From positions 2,356,001-2,420,000 of the forward strand of contig OZ242265.1 in the NCBI GenBank assembly GCA_965207165.1: 64,000 nucleotides of DNA, read 5' to 3'. The DNA comes from JAAXHV01 sp965207165. GTDB lineage: Bacteria > Pseudomonadota > Gammaproteobacteria > Eutrophobiales > Eutrophobiaceae. Below, piece by piece: positions 25,860 to 39,085 of this stretch. How positions within the stretch are numbered: the stretch's first letter is position 1; each line of letters starts with the position of its first letter. The notes under the pieces were generated by a model, which worked only from the letters and a program-made list of their open reading frames with translations, had not been told where the DNA came from and searched no databases. Made by a program: the position numbers and the translations under genes.

Positions 25860-26342
25860 ATGAACTGGAATACGATGGCTTTTTTTGAAAAAGCCACATT
25901 GAAATCGGTGCTGGAACAACTCCGGGCGGGCGCCGATCCGAACGCAAAGGATGAGTGGGGATTCACCCCGCTGCATTTTGCCGCTGCGTTCAATGATGAC
26001 CCCGACATTGTTTCCGCCCTGGTGGATGCCGGCGCGACCCTGAACGCGCGGGACAAGGAATGGGGCGCTACACCGCTGCACTGGGCAGCCTGGTCCAATG
26101 ACAATCCCGGTATCATCATCGCATTGCTGGACGGTGGAGCAGACCCGAATTCCAGGGATGCCAGGGAGAGCACCCCGCTGCATGCGGCAGCGGACCAGAG
26201 CAATAACCCCGAGATTATCCTTACCTTACTGGACTCCGGCGCCGACCTCACCCTGCGGGATGCCGGAAAACTGGCCTGGGACTATATCAAGGACAACGAG
26301 ACCCTGAAGGACACCGACGCTTACGTAAGACTGGGCGAATAG
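25860..26342 (+). CDS. Ankyrin-repeat protein
   Basis: A 160-aa protein made almost wholly of four ankyrin repeats, with the repeated pattern G-ADPNAKDEWGFTPLHFAA (about residues 23-125). There is no signal peptide, so it is probably cytosolic. The repeats have an unusual insertion (NDDPDIVSALVDAG, NDNPGIIIALLDGG, NNPEIILTLLDSG) that keeps the register regular. Ankyrin repeats bind proteins; no partner can be named. It stands alone between hemE and the SDR gene. Confidence 0.85.
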   Translation: MNWNTMAFFEKATLKSVLEQLRAGADPNAKDEWGFTPLHFAAAFNDDPDIVSALVDAGATLNARDKEWGATPLHWAAWSNDNPGIIIALLDGGADPNSRDARESTPLHAAADQSNNPEIILTLLDSGADLTLRDAGKLAWDYIKDNETLKDTDAYVRLGE

Positions 26343-26384
26343 GAAAGGGAACAGTCCGGCGCCGGCTACCCGGAGTGGTCCCGG

Positions 26385-27104
26385 CTACCAGTTTTCTATT
26401 GCGGTGCGCAGGTCCACCTCGAACGTCCATGCGGTTTCGGGTTGCCTGTAGAGATATTCATAGGCGTCGACGATCCCGTCGATACTGATCATCCCCTCAT
26501 CGCCCAGTTTTTCCGCATACTCGGGCCACCTCGTCTTGATCTTTTCACCGTTGATCGCGCCATCGACGACTACGTGGCCCACATGGATTTTTTCCGGGCC
26601 GTATTCCTTTGCCAGGGCCTGCGCCAGGACACGCAACGCGGCCTTGGATGAGTTGAACGCGCCAAACCCGGCCCGCCCGCGCATGGATGCGCTGGCGCCG
26701 GTAAACAGCAGGGTGCCGCCGGAACCCTGCATCTGCTGCAGCGCAGCGCGGGCAAACAGGAAGCCGCCGAAACAGCAGATTTTCCAGCTCTTTTCAAAAT
26801 AGGATGCCTCCATATCGATGATTTTGCCTGGCGTGTTGTTGCCGGCGTTATAGATGGCGACGGAGAGAGGGCCGGCGCGCGCGGCCTCGTCGAACAGGTT
26901 GTTCACTTGCGCCTCGTCGGTGGTGTCGGCAACGTAAGCGCTCGCCGTGTTTCCTTCCGCCTCGATCAACGCTACAACCTTGTCCAGTTTCGCCCGGGTC
27001 CGTCCCGCCACGAAAACATGCAGGCCCAGACCCGCAAAGCGTTTACACAATTGTGCTCCAAGACCGTGTTCCGGCCCTACCCCTATGATGATTGCAGTCT
27101 GCAT
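26385..27104 (-). CDS. Atypical short-chain dehydrogenase/reductase
   Basis: A 239-aa Rossmann-fold protein of the SDR superfamily. The cofactor motif is unusual (IIGVGPEHGLG instead of TGxxxGIG), followed by NAG at residues 86-88. The catalytic Ser is present (S138), but the expected Tyr of YxxxK is Phe (F150, in FNSSK with K154). Loss of the catalytic Tyr normally abolishes classical SDR activity, so it may bind a nucleotide without reduction or use another mechanism. AGGAAA lies about 7 nt before the ATG. The FMO gene 50 nt upstream on the same strand is probably co-transcribed. Confidence 0.85.
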   Translation of the reverse strand: MQTAIIIGVGPEHGLGAQLCKRFAGLGLHVFVAGRTRAKLDKVVALIEAEGNTASAYVADTTDEAQVNNLFDEAARAGPLSVAIYNAGNNTPGKIIDMEASYFEKSWKICCFGGFLFARAALQQMQGSGGTLLFTGASASMRGRAGFGAFNSSKAALRVLAQALAKEYGPEKIHVGHVVVDGAINGEKIKTRWPEYAEKLGDEGMISIDGIVDAYEYLYRQPETAWTFEVDLRTAIENW

Positions 27105-27154
27105 GGTTAGTTTCCTGTTCCTGTTTTTGGTTATTGGAGGCTGAATATTAAAGC

Positions 27155-28672
27155 CTAAGTATCCAACGGTAAAGTTACTAACGGCATTTTCCGTTTTTTC
27201 GCCCGGTTGAGATACTCATCGAATACGCCGCGGTAGTCCTCAGCGCCGTATTGCTCGAATATTTCCGCAAGCAGGTTGGGCATCTTCCGGTAGGGCGAAA
27301 CGCCCAGTTCCTGCAGCATGATGTCCAGGTACTGCTGGAACCGGGTATTGACGGCGCAGGAGCGCGACGGTTCGTAGTTGATATGTTTGCGCTTCCACTC
27401 CCGGGTGGCTTCGATACACCTGAGCATCTCATCACGGTCCGGCAGGGTGATGTCTCCGTCCAGGTGCGCACACAGCCAGACCATGCCTATTTCGGCCGCG
27501 GGCACGTGCATGAAGCCGTGGTTATAACCGGCGCAGGCAAAGTGCGGGATATCCGGATGCAATACATGACGGTACAACTGTACGCCGTCATCCTCACTCT
27601 CCAGCAGGGCGCGGTATTTGCCGGGCAGGAAAGGGAACCTGGGTTTTTCCGAGCCGACGCATAACACCACCTGGTCACAGTCTAAACTGCGGCCGTCTTC
27701 CAGGTGCACGGTTTCACCGGTGAAACGGGATATCTCTCCGTGGCAGGGTTCAATCCGGCCGTCCGCAACCAGGCGGTAGTAATCCGGCGGCGTCAGCGCG
27801 GCCGCCGAACGCAGGTCGCCGGTAAGCTTGTGAGGCGGTATCAGGGTATCCAACCGCCGCTGCGCGGCCCTGCCCTTGAATACCCCGCGCAGTTTGCACA
27901 ACAGGACGATCAGGCCCGAGATGAAAGACCAGAACGTGTCCACCAGCAAGCCCAGCCTGCGGTGAGCGAAGCGCTCGAAGCCCGACGGGTGCGCCCAGCA
28001 AGGCATGAAGAATGTCGTCAACCGGCAGAACATCAGGTGGGTATAATGGATGCCGAAGACGGAAAACGGGATCAACCAGCGCGGTGTCCGGAACACATGG
28101 TGCACCCGGCTTGCCACGGCGCCCGCCATGGACGCGATATCGACCGCAGATTTACCGAAACCGACCACCACCGTGCGCTTGTCCCTGAACAGGTCCGGGG
28201 AACCGATATCCCGCTCGGTGATGACCTCGCCCGCGAACGTCTCCTGGCCGGGAAACGCCGGCTTGTGCTTGCCTTCGGTGTACTGGCCGATGGCCGACAC
28301 CACGTAATCGAACTGCTGTTCCTGCTCGCCGGAATCATCCCGGCAGCGCAGCGTCCAGCCGCGCTCATTTTCATCCATCCCGGTGACCTCGGTGCGCATG
28401 CGCACGTCCAGGCCCAGGCCCTCGATCGCCAGGTCCAGGTACTTCAGTATCTCTGCGGCGGTAGGATGGTACGAGGGTTTGAACGGCCAGGGAAACTCCG
28501 CCAGGGTATACTGGCGGCTGGTATTCTGGAGATACACTCCCGGATACCCGACTGCCCAGACACCGCCCGCCCTGGCGGATTTTTCAAACAGGATTGTCTG
28601 GTGGCCGGCTTTGTTGAGAATACTTGCCGCCGCAATACCGGTGATGCCGGCGCCGATAATGGCGATTTTCAT
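27155..28672 (-). CDS. Flavin-containing monooxygenase-like protein
   Basis: A 505-aa FAD/NAD(P)H protein. The FAD motif GAGITGI is at residues 7-13, and a second nucleotide-binding motif (VVVGFGKSAVD) lies near residue 170. The FMO fingerprint FxGxxxH is degenerate here (FAGEVITERD). A hydrophobic stretch (FWSFISGLIVLLCKL, about residue 250) may anchor it to the membrane. Related enzymes oxygenate soft nucleophiles or ketones; the substrate is not known. The ABM gene is divergent from it, 65 nt away. Confidence 0.85.
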   Translation of the reverse strand: MKIAIIGAGITGIAAASILNKAGHQTILFEKSARAGGVWAVGYPGVYLQNTSRQYTLAEFPWPFKPSYHPTAAEILKYLDLAIEGLGLDVRMRTEVTGMDENERGWTLRCRDDSGEQEQQFDYVVSAIGQYTEGKHKPAFPGQETFAGEVITERDIGSPDLFRDKRTVVVGFGKSAVDIASMAGAVASRVHHVFRTPRWLIPFSVFGIHYTHLMFCRLTTFFMPCWAHPSGFERFAHRRLGLLVDTFWSFISGLIVLLCKLRGVFKGRAAQRRLDTLIPPHKLTGDLRSAAALTPPDYYRLVADGRIEPCHGEISRFTGETVHLEDGRSLDCDQVVLCVGSEKPRFPFLPGKYRALLESEDDGVQLYRHVLHPDIPHFACAGYNHGFMHVPAAEIGMVWLCAHLDGDITLPDRDEMLRCIEATREWKRKHINYEPSRSCAVNTRFQQYLDIMLQELGVSPYRKMPNLLAEIFEQYGAEDYRGVFDEYLNRAKKRKMPLVTLPLDT

Positions 28673-28737
28673 TGACTTCGTTATTTGTTTATTATGGCCG
28701 TTACAGTTTATCCGAATTTGAATGGAGATTGAAAATC

Positions 28738-29037
28738 ATGTACCTGGTAACAGGCAGCTTCCTGTTCAAACAGGAAAACCTTGAACAGGCCAAGTCGGTA
28801 ATGCGGAATATCGTTGAAGTCGGCCGGACTGAACCCGGTATAGTGCGCTATACGTTCTATCCCGACCCGGATGACCCGCTCCGGTATTTTCTCTTTGAAG
28901 AATGGGAAACAAAGGAACTGCACGACGACCACTTCGAAAGCGATTTCATGCAGGCAACGGTGCCGGGGTTATTCGAGTGTTTTGCCGAACCGCCCCAGGT
29001 GTACTACTACGACGCTACGGTCGCGGGAACGCTGTGA
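28738..29037 (+). CDS. Antibiotic biosynthesis monooxygenase (ABM) domain protein
   Basis: A 99-aa ferredoxin-like-fold protein with the ABM pattern: an N-terminal strand (YLVTGSFLFK), a helix, RYTFYPDPDDPLRYFLFEEWE, and a helix DDHFESDF. Such small dimers are cofactor-less oxygenases or have unknown function. I chose the ATG at 28738, with GGAG upstream; a longer frame begins at 28672. It is divergent from the FMO gene and may share its control region. Confidence 0.82.
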   Translation: MYLVTGSFLFKQENLEQAKSVMRNIVEVGRTEPGIVRYTFYPDPDDPLRYFLFEEWETKELHDDHFESDFMQATVPGLFECFAEPPQVYYYDATVAGTL

Positions 29038-29052
29038 TAAAAACCTGAACCA

Positions 29053-29076
29053 GGGGACAGATTTAAATCTGTCCCC
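29053..29076. repeat. Palindromic element, GGGGACAGATTT family, copy 2
   Basis: A perfect inverted repeat with 12-bp arms and no spacer, located between the convergent ABM and CmcJ/NvfI-type genes. It may double as a terminator for one or both. Confidence 0.88.
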
Positions 29077-29098
29077 GGTAATTGCTGTCCCCGGAGTT

Positions 29099-29905
29099 TC
29101 AGCGAAAAAATACCAGCGCCCTGAGTTCTATGCTCTCCCTGGGCGGTGCATTGTCGGGGGTGTGGGGGTCGTCGAACGAGCCGTGGGCCGTGAACCGGGC
29201 GTTGCCGCCGGCCGCTGAATCGTAGACCTTGAAGACGATAGCCTCGTCGCGCCGCATCTCCGGAAAGTAGTACCAGCGGTGCGCGGGGTTATATGAAATG
29301 GTATAGGTTTCGCCAACACGGTTCGGGTGCCTGCGTTCCGTCGGGATCAGGTCTGCCTGCGCAAGGCTTTGCGCATCACAAACCGCCAGGGGTTCGCTGA
29401 CGATATCAGCTCCGATGGGGCGCCATACCTGCACGATCATGAACCTGTGCCGTAACAGGTCTTCCGCCTCCTCCGGCAACAGGTCCCTGACACGCTGTGG
29501 CCCGGACCAGTCGGTGTAATCATTATGGACCTGTTTCAACGGTTCGCGTGTTCCCTGTTCCTGTTTGACCTGGTCGCCGGAGCGCACGGTATGGTCAAAG
29601 ATATGTACCCGGTATGCGCCCGTCACGCGTTTGATCAGCGCACCGGCTTCGGGATAGTAATCAGCTTCGACCTGCTGCCGCTCAAAAAAATCTTTCACCC
29701 GGGTTGCGTGCCTGACAAACACAAACCCGTGTTTGTCAAAAATGAAATCATCGACTTCCCTGCGGCCGTTGCGGACCTTGACAACGTGTTCATCGAACGT
29801 GCAGTTGCGGTATTCGATGCGGCCGCCCTGGGTAACGGACAGGCTGACCGGCTTGACGCCGGTGTTAACGGTGTAGCGAATCGGGGCGTTGACGTGATCC
29901 TGCAT
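29099..29905 (-). CDS. CmcJ/NvfI-family oxidoreductase
   Basis: A 268-aa protein related to CmcJ (cephamycin 7-alpha-methoxylation) and fungal AsqI/NvfI proteins. Recognised segments are HNDYTDWSGPQRV (residues about 126-138), which holds a His and Asp of a likely metal site, and the C-terminal HRWYYFPEMRRDEAIVFKVY. Members act as non-haem iron or related oxygenases or isomerases in secondary metabolism; bacterial homologues outside clusters are mostly uncharacterised. It is convergent with the ABM gene and followed upstream on the same strand by a PPOX-fold gene. Confidence 0.82.
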   Translation of the reverse strand: MQDHVNAPIRYTVNTGVKPVSLSVTQGGRIEYRNCTFDEHVVKVRNGRREVDDFIFDKHGFVFVRHATRVKDFFERQQVEADYYPEAGALIKRVTGAYRVHIFDHTVRSGDQVKQEQGTREPLKQVHNDYTDWSGPQRVRDLLPEEAEDLLRHRFMIVQVWRPIGADIVSEPLAVCDAQSLAQADLIPTERRHPNRVGETYTISYNPAHRWYYFPEMRRDEAIVFKVYDSAAGGNARFTAHGSFDDPHTPDNAPPRESIELRALVFFR

Positions 29906-29931
29906 TGAAAACCGGCCGGCCTGGTTGGATA

Positions 29932-30333
29932 TCAGGCGGAAAAGACTACGACGCGCTCCGGTTCGATGCGGTACATGACACGAACCTCACCGTCTTCACG
30001 CCACGGATAGGGACTCTGCTGTATATACTGCTCGGATAACTGGTCTATATGCTCGTCCGCACCTGCTTCGCTTATCCCGGCGACTTTCCCGCGTACCTCC
30101 ATCCAGCGGTACGGATTCTCCGGGTCGACGGCAAGCACCGTAACATTCGGGTTGGCGCGCATGTTCCTGTCTTTTATGCGGCCCTTTGCGGAATTGACAA
30201 GAACATGAGTGCCGTCATAGCCACACCAGACAGGATGCACCTGGATAGAACCGTCAGCCATGTGTGACGCCAGTTGCACGTAGACAGGGCCTGTCAGTAA
30301 ATCGGCATATGCTGCGGGAATCTCATTGCTCAT
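29932..30333 (-). CDS. PPOX-fold flavin/F420-type protein
   Basis: A 133-aa split-barrel protein of the pyridoxamine-phosphate-oxidase-like superfamily. Features are YVQLASHMADGSIQVHPVWCGYDG and KGRIKDRNMRANPNVTVLAVDP, typical of the 'PPOX class F420-dependent' group. Function might be reduction of a small substrate with F420, FMN or haem. I chose ATG 30333 because GGAG lies 6 nt upstream; an in-frame GTG at 30348 has no such site. It lies 26 nt from the CmcJ/NvfI-type gene on the same strand, so the two are probably one operon. Confidence 0.82.
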   Translation of the reverse strand: MSNEIPAAYADLLTGPVYVQLASHMADGSIQVHPVWCGYDGTHVLVNSAKGRIKDRNMRANPNVTVLAVDPENPYRWMEVRGKVAGISEAGADEHIDQLSEQYIQQSPYPWREDGEVRVMYRIEPERVVVFSA

Positions 30334-30579
30334 TTCTTTCTCCGTCACCTGTATTCAGTTTGACAAGGATACCGGCACAACTTGTCCAGCGGCCGCCAGG
30401 CAGCGGCGGTGAACTGAGTTTATCAGCTTTCAACGCTTGGTTAAGGGCCCCGGATCTACACGAAACTGCGAGGCATACGACCGCCTTTGAACCCAGGCCG
30501 GTTCAGGAATTTCCAGGCAGATCAGACCATGCAGGACGGGAGATACGGGCTACCTCCCGCCTGCACCCTGATAATCTTG

Positions 30580-30798
30580 CTACTCGTTGTGTTGTACGGT
30601 CTGCTCCAGGACCTGCCACTGCGGCGGACCGTCGGAAGCTTCGTCCATGGCAGCCTCGTCAGCAGGTGCTTCTTCCATGCTTGTCTCGTCCATTGCTGCG
30701 TCACCGGCGTCGGCGTCTCCCCCAGCATCACCCGCATCCCCGCATCCGGCAAATCCCATGATCAATGTCAGAAAAACCGCTAATGTAAGATATCGCAT
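30580..30798 (-). CDS. Small acidic lipoprotein
   Basis: A 72-aa protein with a lipoprotein signal (MRYLTLAVFLTLIMGFAGC, Cys at 19). The mature part is a low-complexity, Gly/Ala/Asp- and Glu-rich run (about residues 20-57) with no clear fold, ending with a short polar tail (PPQWQVLEQTVQHNE). A strong GAGGAG site precedes the ATG. Function unknown; the tail may be the conserved part. The 230 bases between this gene and the PPOX gene hold nothing I can identify. Confidence 0.65.
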   Translation of the reverse strand: MRYLTLAVFLTLIMGFAGCGDAGDAGGDADAGDAAMDETSMEEAPADEAAMDEASDGPPQWQVLEQTVQHNE

Positions 30799-30896
30799 CT
30801 GTTGCTCCTCACTGTTTTATTCTAAAATTTGCGCAAAATCAGTATACCAGACCCCGAACAAGTATATTAAAAACAAATTGATATTGCCAGAAGGAT

Positions 30897-31826
30897 TTAG
30901 TTGACCTGTCCTGCCGCAGCAACTGCCCGGTAGAATACTGATCGATCAATTGATTTCAGGCGGCAATGACGCAGGTCTCCCCCGGAAGAAATCAGCATAG
31001 GAATTTCCACGCCTGCGCTACCCATGCTCCATACCTTGCGGAACAGGCCGGAGAGGTCGTACACGGGTTCATTGTCTACGGAGAGCACGACATTGCCCGG
31101 TTTGATCCCGGCCTGGTCGGCGGGGCAGCCCGGGTACACGCTTGTCACTACCAGCTTGCCTTCATATTCCTGGATCAATGCACCCATCCAGGGTTTGGGA
31201 GGAACGCGCCGCTGCCCGTGTTCGCACATCTCCTCCAGGTAGGGTGAGACCAGGTCTATGGGGATGAACATATTACCCAGCAGTTCTTCATCGGACTCGC
31301 CGGGAAGTTCCATCAGCAGGGATCCCACGCCGCAGAGTCGTCCATAGTGGTCCACCAGCGCGGCGCCGGCCCAGTCGTTGCAGCCGGGCGAGGTCAACAG
31401 GGCATAATCCAGTAAATACTCCCAGCGGCCGGCAAATTCCTCCCTGGCAAACAGTTCGCACGGAAATGCCTCGTCATGGCCGCTGCGGTAAACCAGCAAC
31501 GGCTCGTCAAGAGATAAATCATCGCTCGGCCCCGGGCTGAGGTAATCGCCCTCGAGCGGGAGGGTCGGTTTCAGCAGGGTGATGCCGGAATCATAATCCT
31601 GGGCTACGATATAGCCGGGCGCACCCTTGCCCTGTTGGGACCTGATCCAGATGTGTTCGGCTTCCAGCACCAGGTAGCCTACGGTCGCAATCAAACCGTC
31701 GGCGCGTATCCTGACACCGTGACCGCTGCGTTCCGTGCCGAGAATTTCTGCCGTCATCGCCAGTTCCGGTACCTTGCTATGGACGAATACCATAGCGTTG
31801 GTTCCAGTATTAACGGAGTCGGACAT
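30897..31826 (-). CDS. HtrA-like PDZ protein with degenerate catalytic triad
   Basis: A 309-aa protein with a trypsin-like (HtrA/DegP) domain at about residues 20-195 and a PDZ domain at about 212-295 (VYPGCPADQAGIKPGNVVLSVDN). All three catalytic positions seem replaced: the His region reads GLIATVGYLVLEAEHI (Tyr51 in place of His), the Asp region YDSGITLLKP (Gly81), and the Ser region CNDWAGAALVDHYG (Ala153 instead of GNSGGPLV). There is no signal peptide. It is probably a non-proteolytic binding protein. It lies 37 nt after gltD on the same strand, so it is likely co-transcribed with gltBD. Confidence 0.78.
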   Translation of the reverse strand: MSDSVNTGTNAMVFVHSKVPELAMTAEILGTERSGHGVRIRADGLIATVGYLVLEAEHIWIRSQQGKGAPGYIVAQDYDSGITLLKPTLPLEGDYLSPGPSDDLSLDEPLLVYRSGHDEAFPCELFAREEFAGRWEYLLDYALLTSPGCNDWAGAALVDHYGRLCGVGSLLMELPGESDEELLGNMFIPIDLVSPYLEEMCEHGQRRVPPKPWMGALIQEYEGKLVVTSVYPGCPADQAGIKPGNVVLSVDNEPVYDLSGLFRKVWSMGSAGVEIPMLISSGGDLRHCRLKSIDRSVFYRAVAAAGQVN

Positions 31827-31863
31827 GCTGGCGGCCTGGCGCGGGCGTGGTTACTTCGGTGTG

Positions 31864-33304
31864 TTATTCGAGTGGTGCAGGCAGATCTGACGAACCCATC
31901 AGAAACAGGTCAATGCCGCGGGCCGCGGAACGGCCTTCTGCAATAGCCCAGACGATCAGTGACTGTCCCCGCTGCATATCACCCGCGGTAAACACGCCGT
32001 CGACGCTGGTCATCCAGTTCCGGTCCCTTTTCACGTTGCCTCTTTGCGTCAGTTCGACACCCAGTTGCTCCAGCATTCCCGTCTGCTCAGGTCCCAGGAA
32101 CCCCATGGCGAGCAATACCAGGTCACAGGGCAGAACAGAAACCGTTCCCGGTCTCTCCACGAAGTTCAGCCGGCCGTTTTCGTGCTTCATTTCCACCTCG
32201 ACCAGTTCCAGCCCTGCTACCTGACCCTTGCCGTTGTCGGTGAAACGCCTGGTGGAAACCGCGTAGACCCGCTCTACACCTTCCTCATGGGCCGAGGCGA
32301 CCCGGTAAATGCGCGGCCATTCGGGCCACGGGTTGTCTTCGGCGCGGGAATTCGGCGGCTTGGGCATGATTTCAAGCTGGTGGACGGACTTCGCCCCCTG
32401 GCGGTTGGCAGTGCCCAGACAGTCTGCGCCGGTATCGCCCCCGCCGATAATGACCACGTGTTTCCCCTGCGCGCTGATAAACTGCTCCCCGGGTATCTCG
32501 TCACCTTCGCAGCGCTTGTTCTGCAACGGCAGGTAGTCCATGGCCTGGTGGATGCCGTCCAGTTCCCGGCCGGGGACCGGCAGGTCCCGGGAGGCGGTTG
32601 CGCCTCCTGCAAGCAGCACCGCGTCATACTCAGCGCACAAGTCCCGCGGGTCGGTGTCCGCACCGACGTCGCAACCGGGTTTGAAGACAACGCCTTCCTG
32701 TTCCATCTGCTCAAGACGCCGGTCCAGGACCCGTTTCTCCATCTTGAATTCCGGGATTCCGTAGCGTAACAGGCCGCCGATGCGGTCGGCGCGTTCGTAC
32801 ACGGTCACCCCGTGGCCGGCCCGCGCCAGTTGCTGGGCGGCAGCCAGGCCCGCCGGGCCCGAACCGATGACGGCAACCTGCTTGCCGGTCTTCAGCGGCG
32901 CCGGTTGCGGTGCGATCCAGCCGTTTTCCCAGGCCTTGTCGATGATGGTGAGTTCCACCGCCTTGATCGTGACCGGGTCATCGTTTATTCCCAGCACGCA
33001 GGAACCCTCACAGGGAGCAGGGCAAAGGGTGCCGGTAAATTCCGGAAAATTATTGGTGGCATGCAGCCGGTGAATGGCTTCCAGCCACTGGTCCCGGTAA
33101 ACCAGGTCATTCCAGTCCGGGATCAGGTTGCCCAGGGGACAGCCCTGGTGGCAGAACGGAATGCCGCAATCCATGCAGCGGGACGCCTGCGCCTTCAGGG
33201 GTTCAACCGGCCACGGCGCCATGACCTGGCCCCAGTCAGCAAGCCGCTCCGCGACGGGACGATACGGCTGTTTTTGCCTGTCGAACTCGATAAATCCGGT
33301 GATC

Positions 33305-33312
<8 letters not shown>
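31864..33312 (-). CDS. gltD: Glutamate synthase small subunit
   Basis: A 482-aa iron-sulfur flavoprotein that feeds electrons from NADPH to the large subunit of glutamate synthase. N-terminal cysteines (CMDCGIPFCHQGCPLGN and CPAPCEGSCVLG) bind Fe-S clusters; FAD and NADPH motifs are GSGPAGLAAAQ and GGGDTGADC. Its start overlaps gltB by 8 nt (ATGGGTAA), indicating coupled translation. Length is standard. Confidence 0.96.
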
Positions 33313-37885
<4,573 letters not shown>

Positions 37886-38125
37886 AAGACTCCATCTTTT
37901 GCCGACCGGACGATCAGGCAAACATATAACCTTGTCCGGCGGATATCGAGCCACGCATGTCGCAGTCTCCCTGGCTGTGACATGCTTTCTTTTATCTTTA
38001 TAATACTAAAAGTGATCGCATTATATCTCATTCAAAGGTGCATGTCATGCCGGCTTTAACCGCCGGCTCCCTGCCCCTGCGGACGCAGGGGAACAAACCT
38101 GGCCGGCTGTTGCACGCAGGTAACC

Positions 38126-39085
38126 ATGAAATCGTGGAAATTTAACACGGCGGCATTCAAGGAACACGAGCAGGGCCAGGCTTGGTGCGACGCCATGTAC
38201 CGGCTCTGCCTTCCGGTCGGCAACCTGCCGGATAAAGCGGGCTTTCGCGGCGAGATCATCTGCATCAATTCGCCCCTGGGTATGGAGTTTGCCCTGGTTG
38301 ATGCCGAGCCCCACGAGATTTCCGGCCGCTACCTCAAGCAGGACGCCGCGATCTGGTTAACCCTCCTGCTCGATGGCGAGGCCTCGCTCAGCTATGACGA
38401 CCAGCGGCTGGACCTGGCGCCGGGCGATATCGTCTACGGCCCCACCTATGTGAAAGCGGTGTTGCGCTTCACCCGGGACTTTCGCCAGCTGTTCGTGAAG
38501 GTGCAGGAACTGATTCTGAACCCGCGGGTGTTTGCGCCCCTGTCCCTGAAGCTGGGCCACCTGCCGGCGCGCTCCGGTATCAATCACGTCTTCTCGGGCA
38601 TGTTGCAGTCTTTGGCTGACGTGATTGAAGACGTCTCCCCCGAGCAACTGCGCCCGGTGGAAATGGCGTTGACCGAATTCCTGATCACGGGTCTGGGCGA
38701 CGAGAAGTCGGTATTCGGTCTCGGCGGGGTATCCGGTGCCAGGGCCCATCACCTGCAACGGATCTGCCAGCGCATCGAAACCCTGTTGAGCGAACCGGAG
38801 CTGACAATCGGCGTGGTGGCGCAGGCGGAAGGCGTGTCCACCAGGTACCTGCAGCGCCTGTTCACGCAAGCGGGGAACAGTTTCATCCATTACCTGCGTA
38901 CGCGCCGGCTGGAACGCTGCCGTGCGGACCTGGCCAGTCCCCTGCACGATGAATTATCGATATCGGAGATCTGTTTCCGCTGGGGATTTAACGGATCCGC
39001 GCATTTCAGCCGGGCATTCCGCAAGGAATACAGCATGTCTCCCCGGGAGTACCGGCGGCAACAGGTGGAAGAAAGGACCCAATGA
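38126..39085 (+). CDS. AraC-family transcriptional regulator
   Basis: A 319-aa regulator with an N-terminal cupin-like sensing domain (AAIWLTLLLDGEASLSYDD, LAPGDIVYGP) and a C-terminal double helix-turn-helix (LTIGVVAQAEGVSTRYLQRLF and ISEICFRWGFNGSAHFSRAF) with the AraC signature ending SPREYRR. It overlaps the following amidohydrolase gene by 4 nt (ATGA), so it probably controls that gene or neighbouring catabolic genes in response to their substrate. Divergent from gltB. Confidence 0.92.
   Translation: MKSWKFNTAAFKEHEQGQAWCDAMYRLCLPVGNLPDKAGFRGEIICINSPLGMEFALVDAEPHEISGRYLKQDAAIWLTLLLDGEASLSYDDQRLDLAPGDIVYGPTYVKAVLRFTRDFRQLFVKVQELILNPRVFAPLSLKLGHLPARSGINHVFSGMLQSLADVIEDVSPEQLRPVEMALTEFLITGLGDEKSVFGLGGVSGARAHHLQRICQRIETLLSEPELTIGVVAQAEGVSTRYLQRLFTQAGNSFIHYLRTRRLERCRADLASPLHDELSISEICFRWGFNGSAHFSRAFRKEYSMSPREYRRQQVEERTQ

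Noticed and set aside
30264..30761. Plus-strand frames between the PPOX and lipoprotein genes
   Set aside because: Arg/Pro-rich translation, no ribosome-binding site; the lipoprotein on the minus strand has signal peptide and GAGGAG.
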